A DNA stretch of 64,000 nucleotides from Proteinivorax hydrogeniformans (lineage in GTDB: Bacteria > Bacillota > Proteinivoracia > Proteinivoracales > Proteinivoracaceae), in the NCBI RefSeq assembly GCF_040515995.1, contig NZ_CP159485.1:2480001-2544000 (forward strand), written 5' to 3'. The position numbers and the translations under genes were made by a program. A model generated the notes under the pieces. It was not told the origin of the DNA. It worked only from the letters and a program-made list of their open reading frames with translations, and searched no databases. Shown piece after piece: positions 27,692 to 37,927 of the stretch (positions are counted from its first letter, which is position 1; each line of letters begins with the position of its first letter).

Positions 27692-28481
27692 AGGTCACCC
27701 CCTTTAGTCTGTTATGGTGAGTATAGCAATTAAGTTTTTTCCCTCTAACAAACCCTATTAAGGTCAGTCCTCCCCGTTCCGCCAAGCTAACTGCCAGAGA
27801 ACTAGGTGCCGATCTAGATACTAAGATGGGAATCTTCGCCTTAATTACTTTCAGGACTATTTCTGAAGAAAGTCTCCCGCTAGAAAGTAATATCTTGTCT
27901 TCTACAGCAATCTCATCAAGGAATGCCCTTCCTAAAACTTTGTCTACGGCATTGTGCCTCCCTATATCTTCTCTTGTATAAAGCAGGTTTTCTCCATCAG
28001 ATAAGCTAGCTGTATGAACCCCACCGGTTTCTTTATATAATTGTGATACTTTTTGGACTTGTTGCATTTGTTCCATTATCCTTTGAGCTGAAACCTTAAC
28101 ATCTTTATTCAATTTATAGCCCTTGTTATTTAAAGAGTCCAACACGTTATAAAATATAGTTCCTTTGCCACAACCCGTAGTTATAGTCCTCTTACCGTAT
28201 AACTTCTTCTTTAATGGACTATAATTAGGAATGCTCACTTCCACAACTCCATTATCTTTGTCCAAATCTATAGCTTCAATTTCATCAACTTTAGAAATTA
28301 AGGATTCCGACAAAATAAACCCTATAACAAGCTCTTGTTGGTTATAGGGTGTAGAAAGTAATGTTATGAATTGCTCACCATTTATATAAATTGTTAAAGG
28401 AGTTTCCTCCACTACACAGTCTTCCATAGTTTTATACTTATTATTTACAAACCTAACGATATCAACTTTTTTCTTAGCCAT
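27681..28481 (-). CDS. fdhD: Formate dehydrogenase sulfurtransferase FdhD
   Basis: Delivers sulfur to the bis-MGD cofactor, required for active formate dehydrogenase. Family motifs: TIYINGEQ near the N-terminus, TTGCGKGT (holding the reactive cysteine in a CxxC-related loop), TGGVHTAS, EDIGRHNAVDKV and SSGRLSSEIVLK. Start set at ATG 28481 (266 residues); an ATG at 28499 has no ribosome binding site. It matches the Sec-FDH at the left end of the window and lies next to the tRNA-Sec gene. Confidence 0.94.
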   Translation of the reverse strand: MAKKKVDIVRFVNNKYKTMEDCVVEETPLTIYINGEQFITLLSTPYNQQELVIGFILSESLISKVDEIEAIDLDKDNGVVEVSIPNYSPLKKKLYGKRTITTGCGKGTIFYNVLDSLNNKGYKLNKDVKVSAQRIMEQMQQVQKVSQLYKETGGVHTASLSDGENLLYTREDIGRHNAVDKVLGRAFLDEIAVEDKILLSSGRLSSEIVLKVIKAKIPILVSRSAPSSLAVSLAERGGLTLIGFVRGKKLNCYTHHNRLKGVTYGD

Positions 28482-28589
28482 TTTTCCGCCCCCGATCATT
28501 AGATTGATATATTATACACTATAATATATTTGTCGTATAGGTAAAAGGTTTTGCTTATGGTGATTTTTTTCACATATTGTGTTAAAAAA

Positions 28590-28686
28590 TGGCGGGAGTG
28601 CATGGGAATCGAACCCACCATGGACACTACTCATGCCCACTGTTGGATTTGAAGTCCAAAGAGCCCACCAGGACTCATCCACTCCC
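28590..28686 (-). tRNA. selC: tRNA-Sec (UCA anticodon)
   Basis: 97 nt including encoded CCA. Acceptor GGGAGTG pairs with CACTCCC, then discriminator G and CCA. The anticodon arm GGACTTCAAATCC carries UCA, and a long extra arm (GTGGGCATGAGTAGTGTCCAT region) distinguishes it from other tRNAs. The T-loop is TTCGATT. Charged with Ser and converted to Sec by SelA; reads the UGA codons noted here. Confidence 0.96.
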
Positions 28687-28692
28687 AGTAAT

Positions 28693-28720
28693 ATTATATA
28701 CTATAATACCACTATGTCAA
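28693..28720 (-). promoter_or_regulatory. Near-consensus sigma-A promoter of selC
   Basis: TTGACA, 16-nt spacer, TATAAT on the minus strand, with the -10 ending 6 nt before the mature tRNA 5' end. It lies just after the selD stop, so selC can be transcribed alone as well as by read-through from the sel genes. Confidence 0.8.
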
Positions 28721-28734
28721 TAACAGATTTTGAC

Positions 28735-29769
28735 TTACTCCACAGTAATCCGTCCCTGACCTTTTTGGGTTTCTCCGATGATAGCAGCTTTTACGTTTGC
28801 TTTTTGAAGATTAGATACAAGCTCATTACTTATATCTTTAGAACAAGTAACTAATAGACCGCCGGAAGTTTGAGGGTCAAATATGATATCCTCGATATCT
28901 TGACTTACTGAATCTTTAACTACTACATTATTTGAAAAATGCTCTTTGTTTCGATAAGCACCAGCAGGTATTAACCCAAACTGGGCATACTCCCTTGCCT
29001 CATCGATAATAGGAATTTCTGAGCTTTTTAGTACAATATCGACCTTAGAGCCTGTTGCAATTTCAGCTAGGTGTCCTGCAAGTCCAAAACCTGTTATATC
29101 AGTGCAGCATTTTATACTATAAGAAGCAAGCACTTCTTTTGCTGTTTTATTTAGTTCAGTCATGGTGCTTACCGCTTTTTTATAGGCGTCGCTACTTGCC
29201 ATTTCACCCTTTATAGCGGTTGTTATAACACCAGTTCCCAATGGCTTTGTCAATATTATATCCTCACCACTGGTTGCCGCTGTATTTTGCCATATATCTT
29301 TTTCTTGTACAAAGCCAGTTACAGAAAGTCCATACTTAGGTTCAGGGTCCTCAATACTGTGTCCCCCAGCTAGAGTAACTCCTGCTTCTTTCAACTTAGA
29401 GCTTCCTCCTGCTAATATTTGGGCTAGCACTTTTTTAGGCAGGCAATTTATTGGAAATCCTACAATATTAAGTGCATATTTGGGATCTCCCCCCATTGCG
29501 TACACATCACTTAGTGCGTTTGCAGCAGTTATTTGTCCAAAAGTAAAAGGATCGTCAACCATCGGTGTAAAAAAGTCCACAGTCTGAACCACAAGTTGTC
29601 CCTGTGGCACCTTAAATATCGCAGCATCATCGCCGCTATGATACCCTACGACTAGATCCTCATTATGGTCGAATTTAATATCATCTAATATGTTCTGTAG
29701 GTCTCCCGGACCTATTTTTGCACCTCAGCCAGCAGCCTTAACCATTTGCGTTAGTTTTACATCGTCCAT
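28735..29769 (-). CDS. selD: Selenide, water dikinase SelD, itself a selenoprotein
   Basis: Makes selenophosphate, the selenium donor for Sec. The full gene starts at ATG 29769 and reads MDDVKLTQMVKAAG, then an in-frame TGA (29727-29725), then GAKIGPGDLQ; the TGA occupies the catalytic Cys/Sec position of SelD. A conventional ORF starts only at an internal Met at 29610 and loses the active site. Later motifs include the GDDAAIF segment, AGGHSIEDPEP and the DPQTSGGLL end region. 344 residues with Sec15. The start lies inside the 3' end of the LysR gene (13-nt overlap), behind GGGAGG. Confidence 0.95.
29698..29714 (-). promoter_or_regulatory. SECIS-like hairpin of selD
   Basis: UAGGUC/GACCUA stem with a 5-nt CGGGA loop beginning 10 nt after the UGA. 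Distance suits a bacterial SECIS, although the loop differs from the GGUCU of the other two Sec genes here. Confidence 0.6.
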
Positions 29770-30659
29770 ACTTTATTACCTCCCTTTGCCAAGTGATTTA
29801 AAAAGATCTTAAATATGTTAGATCCTTCGTGGCCTTTTCTAAATATATAGTACAGGTCTCTTTTAACCTCCATGGGACATTTAACTATTTTTATAGCTCC
29901 GGAGCTTTCTGCTCTTTTTGCAGCTACTTCCGAGATAAAAGATATTCCTAGGTTGGCCTCCACAGCAGAGATTATTCCTTCGGTGCCATTTGACTCCATT
30001 ACAATATTTAAATCATTTATTCCTAAGTTAAAATGGGTACGTAGGTTGTCTACCAGCACCTCTCTAGTTGCGGAGCCTTTTTTTCTTAATACCATAGGAA
30101 CCTTTTGTAGCTCCCTTGCATTTTTTATATTGTCATAGGGGTAGTCAGTGCTAGCTATAGCCACTAATTTATCTTTCATCCACCTGCAAGATGTAATCTC
30201 CTTTGATTTAACCCGCTTACCTACAAATCCGATATCCAGCTCCCCTAAACTGACAGAATCTATCACCCAGTTCGAGTCACCCAATATAACGCTTATCTCG
30301 CCTTTAGGAACATCTCTTTTAAAGCTTTTTACAAACTTTGGCAAATAATACTGTCCTGGGATTGTGCTGGCCCCTAGTTTTAGCTTTCCTGAAACTTGCT
30401 TTTGATAGCTACTTAACTGATTTTCCACCCTGTGCCAAAGCTTTAAAATGTTTTCTGCCTCGCTATAAAGAATTTTACCGGCATCAGTTAAATGTACTCG
30501 TTTGCCCACTCGCAAAAAAATTTCTACGCCTATTTCCCGAGATAAGCTTTGCATCTGCATGCTGACCGCAGGCTGGGATAAGTGAAGTTTTTCAGATGCT
30601 TTCGAAAAGTTACCTTCATCAACTACTGTTACAAATGTCTTTAAAGTAGTTAAATTCAC
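29757..30659 (-). CDS. LysR-type regulator of the selenium island
   Basis: 300 residues: N-terminal winged HTH (NFSKASEKLHLSQPAVSMQMQSL) and a substrate-binding effector domain. GTG start overlaps the selB stop as GTGA, and its end overlaps selD, so it is embedded in the sel operon. A LysR family associated with selenium metabolism is known from such positions. The effector is unknown; sulfur or selenium status is a reasonable guess. Confidence 0.88.
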   Translation of the reverse strand: MNLTTLKTFVTVVDEGNFSKASEKLHLSQPAVSMQMQSLSREIGVEIFLRVGKRVHLTDAGKILYSEAENILKLWHRVENQLSSYQKQVSGKLKLGASTIPGQYYLPKFVKSFKRDVPKGEISVILGDSNWVIDSVSLGELDIGFVGKRVKSKEITSCRWMKDKLVAIASTDYPYDNIKNARELQKVPMVLRKKGSATREVLVDNLRTHFNLGINDLNIVMESNGTEGIISAVEANLGISFISEVAAKRAESSGAIKIVKCPMEVKRDLYYIFRKGHEGSNIFKIFLNHLAKGGNKVWTM

Positions 30660-32566
30660 AGGATTAACTCCTTCCCTTTAGGTCCTAGTATTCTTTTATC
30701 GCCTACCCTCTTTGTTATACCCTCGCCATCTAAGTACTCTAAAAGAGGAACGATATACTTTCTAGTAGTGTTAAACAAATCTCGACATTGTGCTAATGTA
30801 ACCCCTTCAGGATTTTCTTTAATTAGCTTTACCAACCTTTTTGTTCCAGCTGATAAAACTTCTGTGCCTACCACCATACTTTCATTTATAGAAACTATTT
30901 TATTTGCTTGATATAAGTAATCCAGCAGGTTTTTCTCTATAGGCAGTTCACTTTTAGCAGGCGGCTGAAAACCTGCATCATTTAGAAGCTTCTCCACTTT
31001 ATCTATGCTTTCCTTTTGTTTTTCAGTAAGAGTTACTTCAAATTCACTAAGTTTTACATAAAGTCCATCGCTTTGGATTACCCCTGTTTTAACAAGTATT
31101 TCTAATAAATCTGACAGCCTTTTACTTGATAAATCCAATCCTAAGTTATTTTTTAACTCTTCTTTATTTACGCCCCACCTAAATGGGTTTCGCTGATGAT
31201 ACCCTTTTAGAAATTCTACAATTCCGTCAGATAGTTTTGTTAGATTTGTTTTGCTTATAACTGCCAATTCATCTTTATTAACTATCGTTACATCGCCTTT
31301 TTCCTTTAAGGTGTGGATCTTATCTGAGATGTTTTCGTTAGATTGTTGCAAGTTTCTTGCCAGCTCTAATGAAGTTATACCATCAATTCCGTGCTCTTTT
31401 ACAACCTGATTTACCACCTCTACCAGCGGTTTTTCATCCCTTATCCTTAGGCCTAGCAATGCATCTTCATCATACCGTTTAACTCTTTTATTAGTAGCTC
31501 CCAGTATCTTTCCGCCGCCAATTGTTACTACCGGTGACATCGCCCTTATTACAAAAGGGTCATCTTTTGCAGCAACCACTTTTTCCTTAAGCCTTATTTG
31601 GCAAAAAGCATCGTCTGAAGGATTAAGCTCTTCTCTATCTAACAACACTAATCTACCGATACTTTCTTGGGTGCCCACGTGTAACCTAACCATCGTCCCA
31701 GTAGTGATTTTTCTGCTATTTTCTAATAGCTTTAGTTTGCAGTTTACCTTGTTTTTAGCAGAAAAATAATCTTGTGTCGCTAACATAGAGCCTAAGCCCA
31801 CCTGTTCTTTTTCCAATCCTGTTAAGTTTACAGCAACTCGTTGTCCTAGATAGGCCTCTTCCACTGAGTTTTTGTGAACCTGTATTTGTCTTACCTTCCC
31901 AGTTGCTTCGCTAGGAAATACCTCTACTACATCCCCCACTTTTATAACCCCATCTTTCAATGTTCCAGTAACAACTGTACCAATCCCTTTTAAACTAAAA
32001 CTTCTGTCCACAGGCAACCTGAAAAAATCTTTAGGCTTAGGCTTGTCAACATGTTGTACTGTATCGGTTATTATCTTCTTTAAATCTTCTATACCTTCTT
32101 GATTATGGGTGGAAACTTCAGCAACGGGAGCATCTTCTAAAAATGTGCCGCTAACCTCATCTAATATATCCTCCTTAGCTAGCTCTAAAAGATCATCATC
32201 AACTAAGTCTTTTTTAGTTATTACAATGATGCCCTTTTGAACACCTAGAAGCCTTAATATATCTAAATGCTCCCTAGTTTGAGGCATAACTCCTTCATCA
32301 GCTGCGACAACTAAAAGCACCACATCCAACCCACCTACTCCAGCTAGCATATTTCTAACAAACTTTTCATGGCCAGGCACATCAACAATCCCTGCCTTTT
32401 CTCCATTTGGTAAATCAAAATAGGTAAAGCCTAGCTGAATGGTTATCCCCCTGTTTTGCTCTTCTTTTAGCCTATCTGTATCAACACCGGTTAGGCTTTT
32501 TATTAAACTGGTTTTGCCATGATCCACATGACCAGAGGTGCCAATTATTATATGTTTATTCTCCAT
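30656..32566 (-). CDS. selB: Selenocysteine-specific elongation factor SelB
   Basis: GTPase that brings Sec-tRNA-Sec to UGA codons marked by a SECIS. 636 residues. G motifs are [18 protein letters not shown] and TKKDLVD, followed by EF-Tu-like beta barrels and a C-terminal array of winged helices (from about 400) that binds the SECIS. The start overlaps selA by 11 nt. Confidence 0.96.
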   Translation of the reverse strand: MENKHIIIGTSGHVDHGKTSLIKSLTGVDTDRLKEEQNRGITIQLGFTYFDLPNGEKAGIVDVPGHEKFVRNMLAGVGGLDVVLLVVAADEGVMPQTREHLDILRLLGVQKGIIVITKKDLVDDDLLELAKEDILDEVSGTFLEDAPVAEVSTHNQEGIEDLKKIITDTVQHVDKPKPKDFFRLPVDRSFSLKGIGTVVTGTLKDGVIKVGDVVEVFPSEATGKVRQIQVHKNSVEEAYLGQRVAVNLTGLEKEQVGLGSMLATQDYFSAKNKVNCKLKLLENSRKITTGTMVRLHVGTQESIGRLVLLDREELNPSDDAFCQIRLKEKVVAAKDDPFVIRAMSPVVTIGGGKILGATNKRVKRYDEDALLGLRIRDEKPLVEVVNQVVKEHGIDGITSLELARNLQQSNENISDKIHTLKEKGDVTIVNKDELAVISKTNLTKLSDGIVEFLKGYHQRNPFRWGVNKEELKNNLGLDLSSKRLSDLLEILVKTGVIQSDGLYVKLSEFEVTLTEKQKESIDKVEKLLNDAGFQPPAKSELPIEKNLLDYLYQANKIVSINESMVVGTEVLSAGTKRLVKLIKENPEGVTLAQCRDLFNTTRKYIVPLLEYLDGEGITKRVGDKRILGPKGKELIL

Positions 32567-33923
32567 CTAAAATTTCCTCCTCTAGTCGTCTAAGTACTTT
32601 TGCTAAATATGAAATGTCATCTTCGTAAACGGTTTTTAAGTCTAAATAAAGTCTTTCGTTTTGGATCCTTCCCACAACCGGCACTTCCTGTTTTCTAAGC
32701 CAATTAGCCAGTCGCTGAGGTTTGTTGTAGTTAACTTTTATGGCCACTGTTTCTAATTGGTGAACTGGTAAAGCCCCACCGCCGATATATGAATGATCTC
32801 TAACTACCTCATAAAACTTAGGGTTAAGCTTAGAAGTTATGTCATCGGCATACTGATTAAGGGTATCTAGTTTCCTGTCTAAAAAATAATAAAGCGGAAT
32901 TTCTTCTAGGTATCTATCCTTGATATAAATATCTAAAGTGCTTTCTAATGCTGATAGAACAAGTTTATCACAACGTAAAGCTCTCATAAGAGGGTGCTTT
33001 TTTAGCTTAGCTATTAAGTCTTTTTTTCCAAGTACTATCCCACACTGAGGCCCTCCTAGAAGCTTGTCCCCACTTAAAGTAACTATATCTGCCCCTTGTT
33101 GAATTGATTCGAGCACTGTAGGCTCAGAAATCCCCCACCTTTCAAGATTGATTAAAGTACCACTGCCTAGATCATCTATCAAAGGAAGGTTATGAGATTT
33201 GGCTAACTGTGAAAGTTCCGTCAAAGATGCTTCATGGCTGAAACCCACCACCCTAAAGTTGCTAGGATGTACCCTCATTAATGCTCCCGTGTTTTCGCTT
33301 ATACACCTTTGATAATCCTCTACATACGCTTTATTTGTGGTTCCTACCTCTTTTAATATAGAACCACTTTGCTCCATTACCTCCGGTATTCTAAAAGAAC
33401 CACCGATTTCAACTAACTGTCCTCTTGATAAAATTACTTCCTTACCATGAGTAAGTGCACTTAAAGTTAACAACACAGCGGCGGCATTGTTGTTTACCAC
33501 AACACAATCTTGGGCTTTAGTTAGCTGGCGAAATTTTTCTTCTATAGAAGTTGTCCTTTTTCCTCTCTTTCCCGTAGACAAGTCAAACTCTATATTACAG
33601 TACGGGATAGATAAATCTTTCACTTTCTCTGCTACAGATTTAGGCAAAGGAGCCCTGCCTAAATTAGTGTGCAAAATTGTTCCCGTTAAGTTTATAACCT
33701 TTTGCAAATCTTTTTGTTTACTTTCCTTAAGAGACTTTGAAATCAGCCCTATCACCATTTCCTCATCAATATCTTGATGATAGCTTGCAAAATCTTTTCT
33801 TACTAAATCAAGCACCTTTTTAGAGGTATCTAAAAAGGCTTTCCTCCCGTACTTAGAAACCAGTTCCTTTCCTTTTAAATCTTTCAACAGGTTTGTAACG
33901 CTTGGTATTTTACTATAATCCAA
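32556..33923 (-). CDS. selA: L-seryl-tRNA(Sec) selenium transferase
   Basis: PLP enzyme that converts Ser-tRNA-Sec to Sec-tRNA-Sec. The Schiff-base lysine is in TLSGDKLLGGPQCGI; NLTGTILHTNLGRAP near the N-terminus is typical. Start set to TTG 33923, 7 nt after AAAGGAGG, giving 455 residues. A longer in-frame ORF up to 34016 runs into the upstream transporter gene and adds residues foreign to the family. Confidence 0.95.
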   Translation of the reverse strand: MDYSKIPSVTNLLKDLKGKELVSKYGRKAFLDTSKKVLDLVRKDFASYHQDIDEEMVIGLISKSLKESKQKDLQKVINLTGTILHTNLGRAPLPKSVAEKVKDLSIPYCNIEFDLSTGKRGKRTTSIEEKFRQLTKAQDCVVVNNNAAAVLLTLSALTHGKEVILSRGQLVEIGGSFRIPEVMEQSGSILKEVGTTNKAYVEDYQRCISENTGALMRVHPSNFRVVGFSHEASLTELSQLAKSHNLPLIDDLGSGTLINLERWGISEPTVLESIQQGADIVTLSGDKLLGGPQCGIVLGKKDLIAKLKKHPLMRALRCDKLVLSALESTLDIYIKDRYLEEIPLYYFLDRKLDTLNQYADDITSKLNPKFYEVVRDHSYIGGGALPVHQLETVAIKVNYNKPQRLANWLRKQEVPVVGRIQNERLYLDLKTVYEDDISYLAKVLRRLEEEILDGE

Positions 33924-33937
33924 TTTGTTTTCCTCCT

Positions 33938-35182
33938 TTAAGGCAAGATATACGGTAAAATATAAATCATTATCACTGTCATGATAGTCATAGCCAACCC
34001 AGGTTGGATAAACCATTTATAAAAAGCTAATATGTCAAACTTGAAATAATCTTTAGTAAGCACTAAACACAAGTGAATTGGCGAAAGTACATAAGACCAA
34101 AGCGAAGCCATAAACATCAGTAAAACATAGGGGAGAGGATTATGAGCAATAGCTGAAGCAAAAATAGGTATCGAAATCCCTAAGGCAGCTGAGTTTGAGC
34201 CTGTCACTAAACCACTAAGCCCTGAAGCTAGCACTACTAAAAGTCCCAGCGGTAATCCTAACTGCTGTAAATCAGACATTAACTCCTCCACAACAGAACT
34301 TGCCTCTAAAATTTCCTTAAAGAAAAATATACCAAAAATTGTTACAGCTAAAGTTAAGTTTATTCCTGGTAAAATATCTTTTTTAATCTTTTTTATTGGC
34401 TTATTCCAGCTGGCAAAATTCTTTTTAGCGTCCAAAATCAGCACCCATACAATAGACACAAAAATCGCCGCAGGAAACATAATCGAAAAGCCCAAAGACA
34501 AAGTTAACGCTAATAATATTGGAGAAATACTCAGTAGAAAACTTCCAAATGTTTTTACTTTATGAAGACCATTACTTTTTTCTGTTTTAATAGGAGTGAT
34601 TCCCTTAAACATTGTCAAAAACGATACAGCCAAGCCTGATACCACAATTGGAAAGCTAACCAGTATTATATGTTTAACCTCCACATCAGTCATAGCTGTA
34701 ATCAATAAAAATGGCGGATATAAAGGATAAATAGGAAACCACATATGCCTAAAAAATATATTTATAGCCCCCATCTGGCAGTCTTTAAGCTTAAGCCTTT
34801 TACCAGACTCGCCCACCATAGGAGCGGAAAGAGCTGCTCCCCCTGGTACGGTAAGAAGCCCAATAAGACTTGGAATTGCAGCCATCAACAGCTTACTTCC
34901 TCCCAGCAACGTTATTAAGGAAGAAATCATTGTATCTAAAAGACTAGCCCGCTTCATTATAAAGCCTAATAATGAAATCAATAGTACCACCAAGGCAAGC
35001 TCAATAAATTCTTGGGTAACAAACACATTAAAAAAAGTAGCTATACTTTCTTTCAGCGTAATTGTACTAGTTGAGGTTACTATGGCAGCGCCTAAAATCA
35101 TTGCCAAACCTATATTTACCTTTTTCCTACTTAAAAAGACTACTAATATAAGACTTAAAATAACTCCTGCAATACCCACCAT
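33938..35182 (-). CDS. DUF401-type integral membrane transporter heading the sel operon
   Basis: 414 residues, about ten TM segments, resembling the DUF401 family of ion-transporter-like proteins (LTVPGGAALSAPMVGESG, and a C-terminal GLVTGSNSAALGISIP). Start ATG 35182 behind GGGAGAGG. The stop is 14 nt before selA, so it is cotranscribed with selA-selB-lysR-selD. Import of a selenium compound is an attractive but unproven idea. Confidence 0.78.
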   Translation of the reverse strand: MVGIAGVILSLILVVFLSRKKVNIGLAMILGAAIVTSTSTITLKESIATFFNVFVTQEFIELALVVLLISLLGFIMKRASLLDTMISSLITLLGGSKLLMAAIPSLIGLLTVPGGAALSAPMVGESGKRLKLKDCQMGAINIFFRHMWFPIYPLYPPFLLITAMTDVEVKHIILVSFPIVVSGLAVSFLTMFKGITPIKTEKSNGLHKVKTFGSFLLSISPILLALTLSLGFSIMFPAAIFVSIVWVLILDAKKNFASWNKPIKKIKKDILPGINLTLAVTIFGIFFFKEILEASSVVEELMSDLQQLGLPLGLLVVLASGLSGLVTGSNSAALGISIPIFASAIAHNPLPYVLLMFMASLWSYVLSPIHLCLVLTKDYFKFDILAFYKWFIQPGLAMTIMTVIMIYILPYILP

Positions 35183-35423
35183 AAATCCTCTCCCATCAAT
35201 TAGCAAAATATTCTCTTAGCTACATTATAATATAATCTTATACTTTTAACCACATCTACAGGTATTTCATTTTTCTTACAACAAAAGTACTCAGCAATTC
35301 TTTGATATTTTAATAATGATAAACTTTTAGGTAATAATTAACACGGTTTTATAGCTAGAAGGTGTTTAGAAATTCATAGATCTATTATATAATTAAGTAA
35401 AAATGGGAGAGGATGTCTTTATA

Positions 35424-36506
35424 TTGAAAAAGTTTTTTGCATTGTTTATAGTACTTATTTTAGTATTAGCTACACTAGGATGCACTGATAATAGTCAAGT
35501 AGTTTCTGATGATAAGGAAGGCGACAAGGTTACTGATAAAAAGCCGGAAGATGACAATGATAAACCAGACAAAACAGATGATACCAAGCCTAAGATAGAC
35601 TTTGATGAGGTTCAGCCAAATGAAGCAGGTGAAATCATGGTGCTTATGTATCACAGCATCGCACCTGAAGAAGATACCTGGGTCAGAACTCCTGATAACT
35701 TTCGTAAAGACCTTGAAAAACTTTACAAAAATGGATATAGACTGGTATCGATGCGAGATGTTATAAAGGGAAATATAGATATAGAGGCCGGTAAAAGCCC
35801 CGTGGTGCTAACTTTTGATGACGGTACGCAAGGACACTTCAACTATATTGAAAAAGATGGCGATCTTGTTATAGACCCAGATAGCGCTGTGGGCATACTT
35901 TTGGAAATGAATGAAAAATACCCCGACTTTGGTACAGCGGCTACCTTTTATATTAATTCTAACCCATTTAGACAACCTGAGTACGCCGAGCGTAAACTTA
36001 AAGAGCTTGTTGAGTTTGGCATGGATATAGGACACCACACTTATGGCCATATATACTTAGACCAACACGGACCTGAAGAAATTCAACGGCAAATGGCCAA
36101 GCTACAAGAACTAGTAAATGACGTCCTGCCAGACTACCCATTGGATACTTTTGCACTTCCTTTTGGCATCTGGCCTCAAGATGAGTATCGTCAATATGCT
36201 ATAGCAGGTGAGTATGACGGTATAAACTATGAAAATATAGGAGTGCTAGAAGTAGGCTCATATCCAGCTGTGTCACCTTTTAATAAAAGTTTTGACCCCA
36301 TGTCTATACCAAGGGTGAGAGCAAGCTACGAAGAAGGCTATGGACACTTTAAGTTTTTCTTTGATGTATTTGAAGATAACCCTTCACGTCGTTATGTAAG
36401 CGATGGAGACCCAAACTATGTAACGGTACCAGAAGAGCTAAAAGACAAAATTAACTTAGATGATTTCCCTTATAAAGAGCTTAGGACTTATACCATAGAC
36501 GAATAA
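35424..36506 (+). CDS. Lipoprotein polysaccharide deacetylase (CE4)
   Basis: Secreted, lipid-anchored NodB-type deacetylase acting on cell-wall or exopolysaccharide. TTG start 35424 gives a signal peptide with lipobox LATLGC, then a highly charged Asp/Lys linker. Catalytic motifs: MYHSI, TFDDG (metal-binding Asp) and HHTYGH. An in-frame ATG at 35403 would extend the signal peptide. About 360 residues. Monocistronic; a shared terminator follows. Confidence 0.88.
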   Translation: MKKFFALFIVLILVLATLGCTDNSQVVSDDKEGDKVTDKKPEDDNDKPDKTDDTKPKIDFDEVQPNEAGEIMVLMYHSIAPEEDTWVRTPDNFRKDLEKLYKNGYRLVSMRDVIKGNIDIEAGKSPVVLTFDDGTQGHFNYIEKDGDLVIDPDSAVGILLEMNEKYPDFGTAATFYINSNPFRQPEYAERKLKELVEFGMDIGHHTYGHIYLDQHGPEEIQRQMAKLQELVNDVLPDYPLDTFALPFGIWPQDEYRQYAIAGEYDGINYENIGVLEVGSYPAVSPFNKSFDPMSIPRVRASYEEGYGHFKFFFDVFEDNPSRRYVSDGDPNYVTVPEELKDKINLDDFPYKELRTYTIDE

Positions 36507-36510
36507 AAAA

Positions 36511-36542
36511 AATGCTGTTGAGCAAAGTGCTCAACAGCATTT
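36511..36542. terminator. Bidirectional terminator
   Basis: Perfect hairpin AATGCTGTTGAGCA/TGCTCAACAGCATT, with A-run on the left and T-run on the right, between convergent genes ending at 36506 (+) and 36559 (-). Confidence 0.92.
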
Positions 36543-36558
36543 TCATTTCTACAAAACC

Positions 36559-37089
36559 TTAAGACTTAGAAGCTTTAAACGCTTTGTTGATTATAAATTT
36601 GAACATCAATATATTTGCTAAGCCGCCAACACAAAATGCCAATATGGTAAGCAATATGGTAGAAAAAAAGGCTAAAAATTCATACCCCAGCAGCACATTA
36701 GCAAAGAGCACCCCGAAGGGAACATGAAAAGCAGAGTAAGCTGCAGATACGATTATCTTTTTATTATTACTATTTTCACTAAGCAAGATGATATTGATTA
36801 TTTCAGTACATACTCCTGCAAAAACTACTATTAAGAACATGACCGGGCTAAAAAAGGAAAGCAACCCACCCTTAACTATAGCTAGCAAGGATACAGCCCC
36901 TTTTTTATTAGTTCGTTCCATTAATCCCATCACAACAAGAGAAAAAAGTGGTGCCAACACGATAGGTTTAAAGATAGGTAATGGCAAAGACATAAGAACA
37001 GGTAGTACCACGATCCCTAGCACTACAGATAAAGCTGCTAATATTCCTATTAAAGCCACATCTTTAGATAAAATCGCCTTTTGCTTCAT
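36559..37089 (-). CDS. ECF-S-like membrane protein
   Basis: 176 residues with about five to six TM segments and the small-residue N-terminal pattern (ALIGILAALSVVLGIVVLP) of energy-coupling-factor substrate-binding components. Such proteins bind a vitamin or metal and use a shared EcfAAT module, not present here. No riboswitch is visible upstream, so the substrate is open. Confidence 0.6.
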   Translation of the reverse strand: MKQKAILSKDVALIGILAALSVVLGIVVLPVLMSLPLPIFKPIVLAPLFSLVVMGLMERTNKKGAVSLLAIVKGGLLSFFSPVMFLIVVFAGVCTEIINIILLSENSNNKKIIVSAAYSAFHVPFGVLFANVLLGYEFLAFFSTILLTILAFCVGGLANILMFKFIINKAFKASKS

Positions 37090-37219
37090 ACCTATCCCCC
37101 ACTTTTAATATTATAATTCACTTATTTACTTAATTATATTATAAAAAAACCTGATTTATAATATAAAAACTATATTCTCTGAAAAATATTGAATCATATT
37201 TTTTTCTTAAAAGAAGTTA

Positions 37220-37927
37220 TTAATATTCAACCTCAACCTCATCGCCAAGTTCTATAACCTTTCCTATGTTACAGTTAAAGGCATTAATTTCTACTTTGCT
37301 CTTGTGGGCTTCTTTTAAGGCTTCGCTAAATTGGGGATCTGTTTTTATATTTGGAGAAAAACTTTTTGCATCGTTACGTTGTATCATAAACAACACTTTA
37401 GCTTTATAACCTTCTTTTACACTTTTAGTTAGCTCGTTAAGATGTTTAGTCCCACGGGTTGTTGGCGCATCGGGGAACTTAGCGATTTGATCTTCTACTA
37501 ACGTTACAGATTTAACTTCTATAAGGGTTTTAACCCCTTTTTTATCTTCAACTAAAAAGTCCATTCTACTTTTTCCATAAGTGTACTCTCGTCTAATAAG
37601 TTTAAGATCACAAAAGCCAGGCATGTTATTTTCAATGAGAAGTTTTTCTACAAATCTATTCGGCAGTTGCGAATCCAGCGAAACTCTAACGCCTTTTTTT
37701 GTATCAACTTGCAGTAGATCATATTTAGTTTTTCTTTTCTGCACCTCACCAACAGCCTTGCGAATATATACTGTGGCGTCAGGGAGCAAAAGTTCTGCCA
37801 GTCTTCCAGAAGTAGGAAGATGACAGCTGACTACTTCTCCATTATATAAGACGTCACAGCTAAACCTGTTATTACGTTTAACAAAGGCAGCTTTTACAAG
37901 CTGCCCTTTTATATTTATATAGCTCAT
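37220..37927 (-). CDS. sfsA: SfsA family nuclease/sugar fermentation stimulation protein
   Basis: 235 residues with family motifs CHLPTSGRL, SRMDFLVED, EVKSVTL (nuclease-like E-x-K) and FPDAPTTRGTKHL. SfsA has OB-fold and nuclease-like parts; its in vivo role is unsettled. The start follows the stop of the MerT-like gene with no gap. Confidence 0.92.
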   Translation of the reverse strand: MSYINIKGQLVKAAFVKRNNRFSCDVLYNGEVVSCHLPTSGRLAELLLPDATVYIRKAVGEVQKRKTKYDLLQVDTKKGVRVSLDSQLPNRFVEKLLIENNMPGFCDLKLIRREYTYGKSRMDFLVEDKKGVKTLIEVKSVTLVEDQIAKFPDAPTTRGTKHLNELTKSVKEGYKAKVLFMIQRNDAKSFSPNIKTDPQFSEALKEAHKSKVEINAFNCNIGKVIELGDEVEVEY

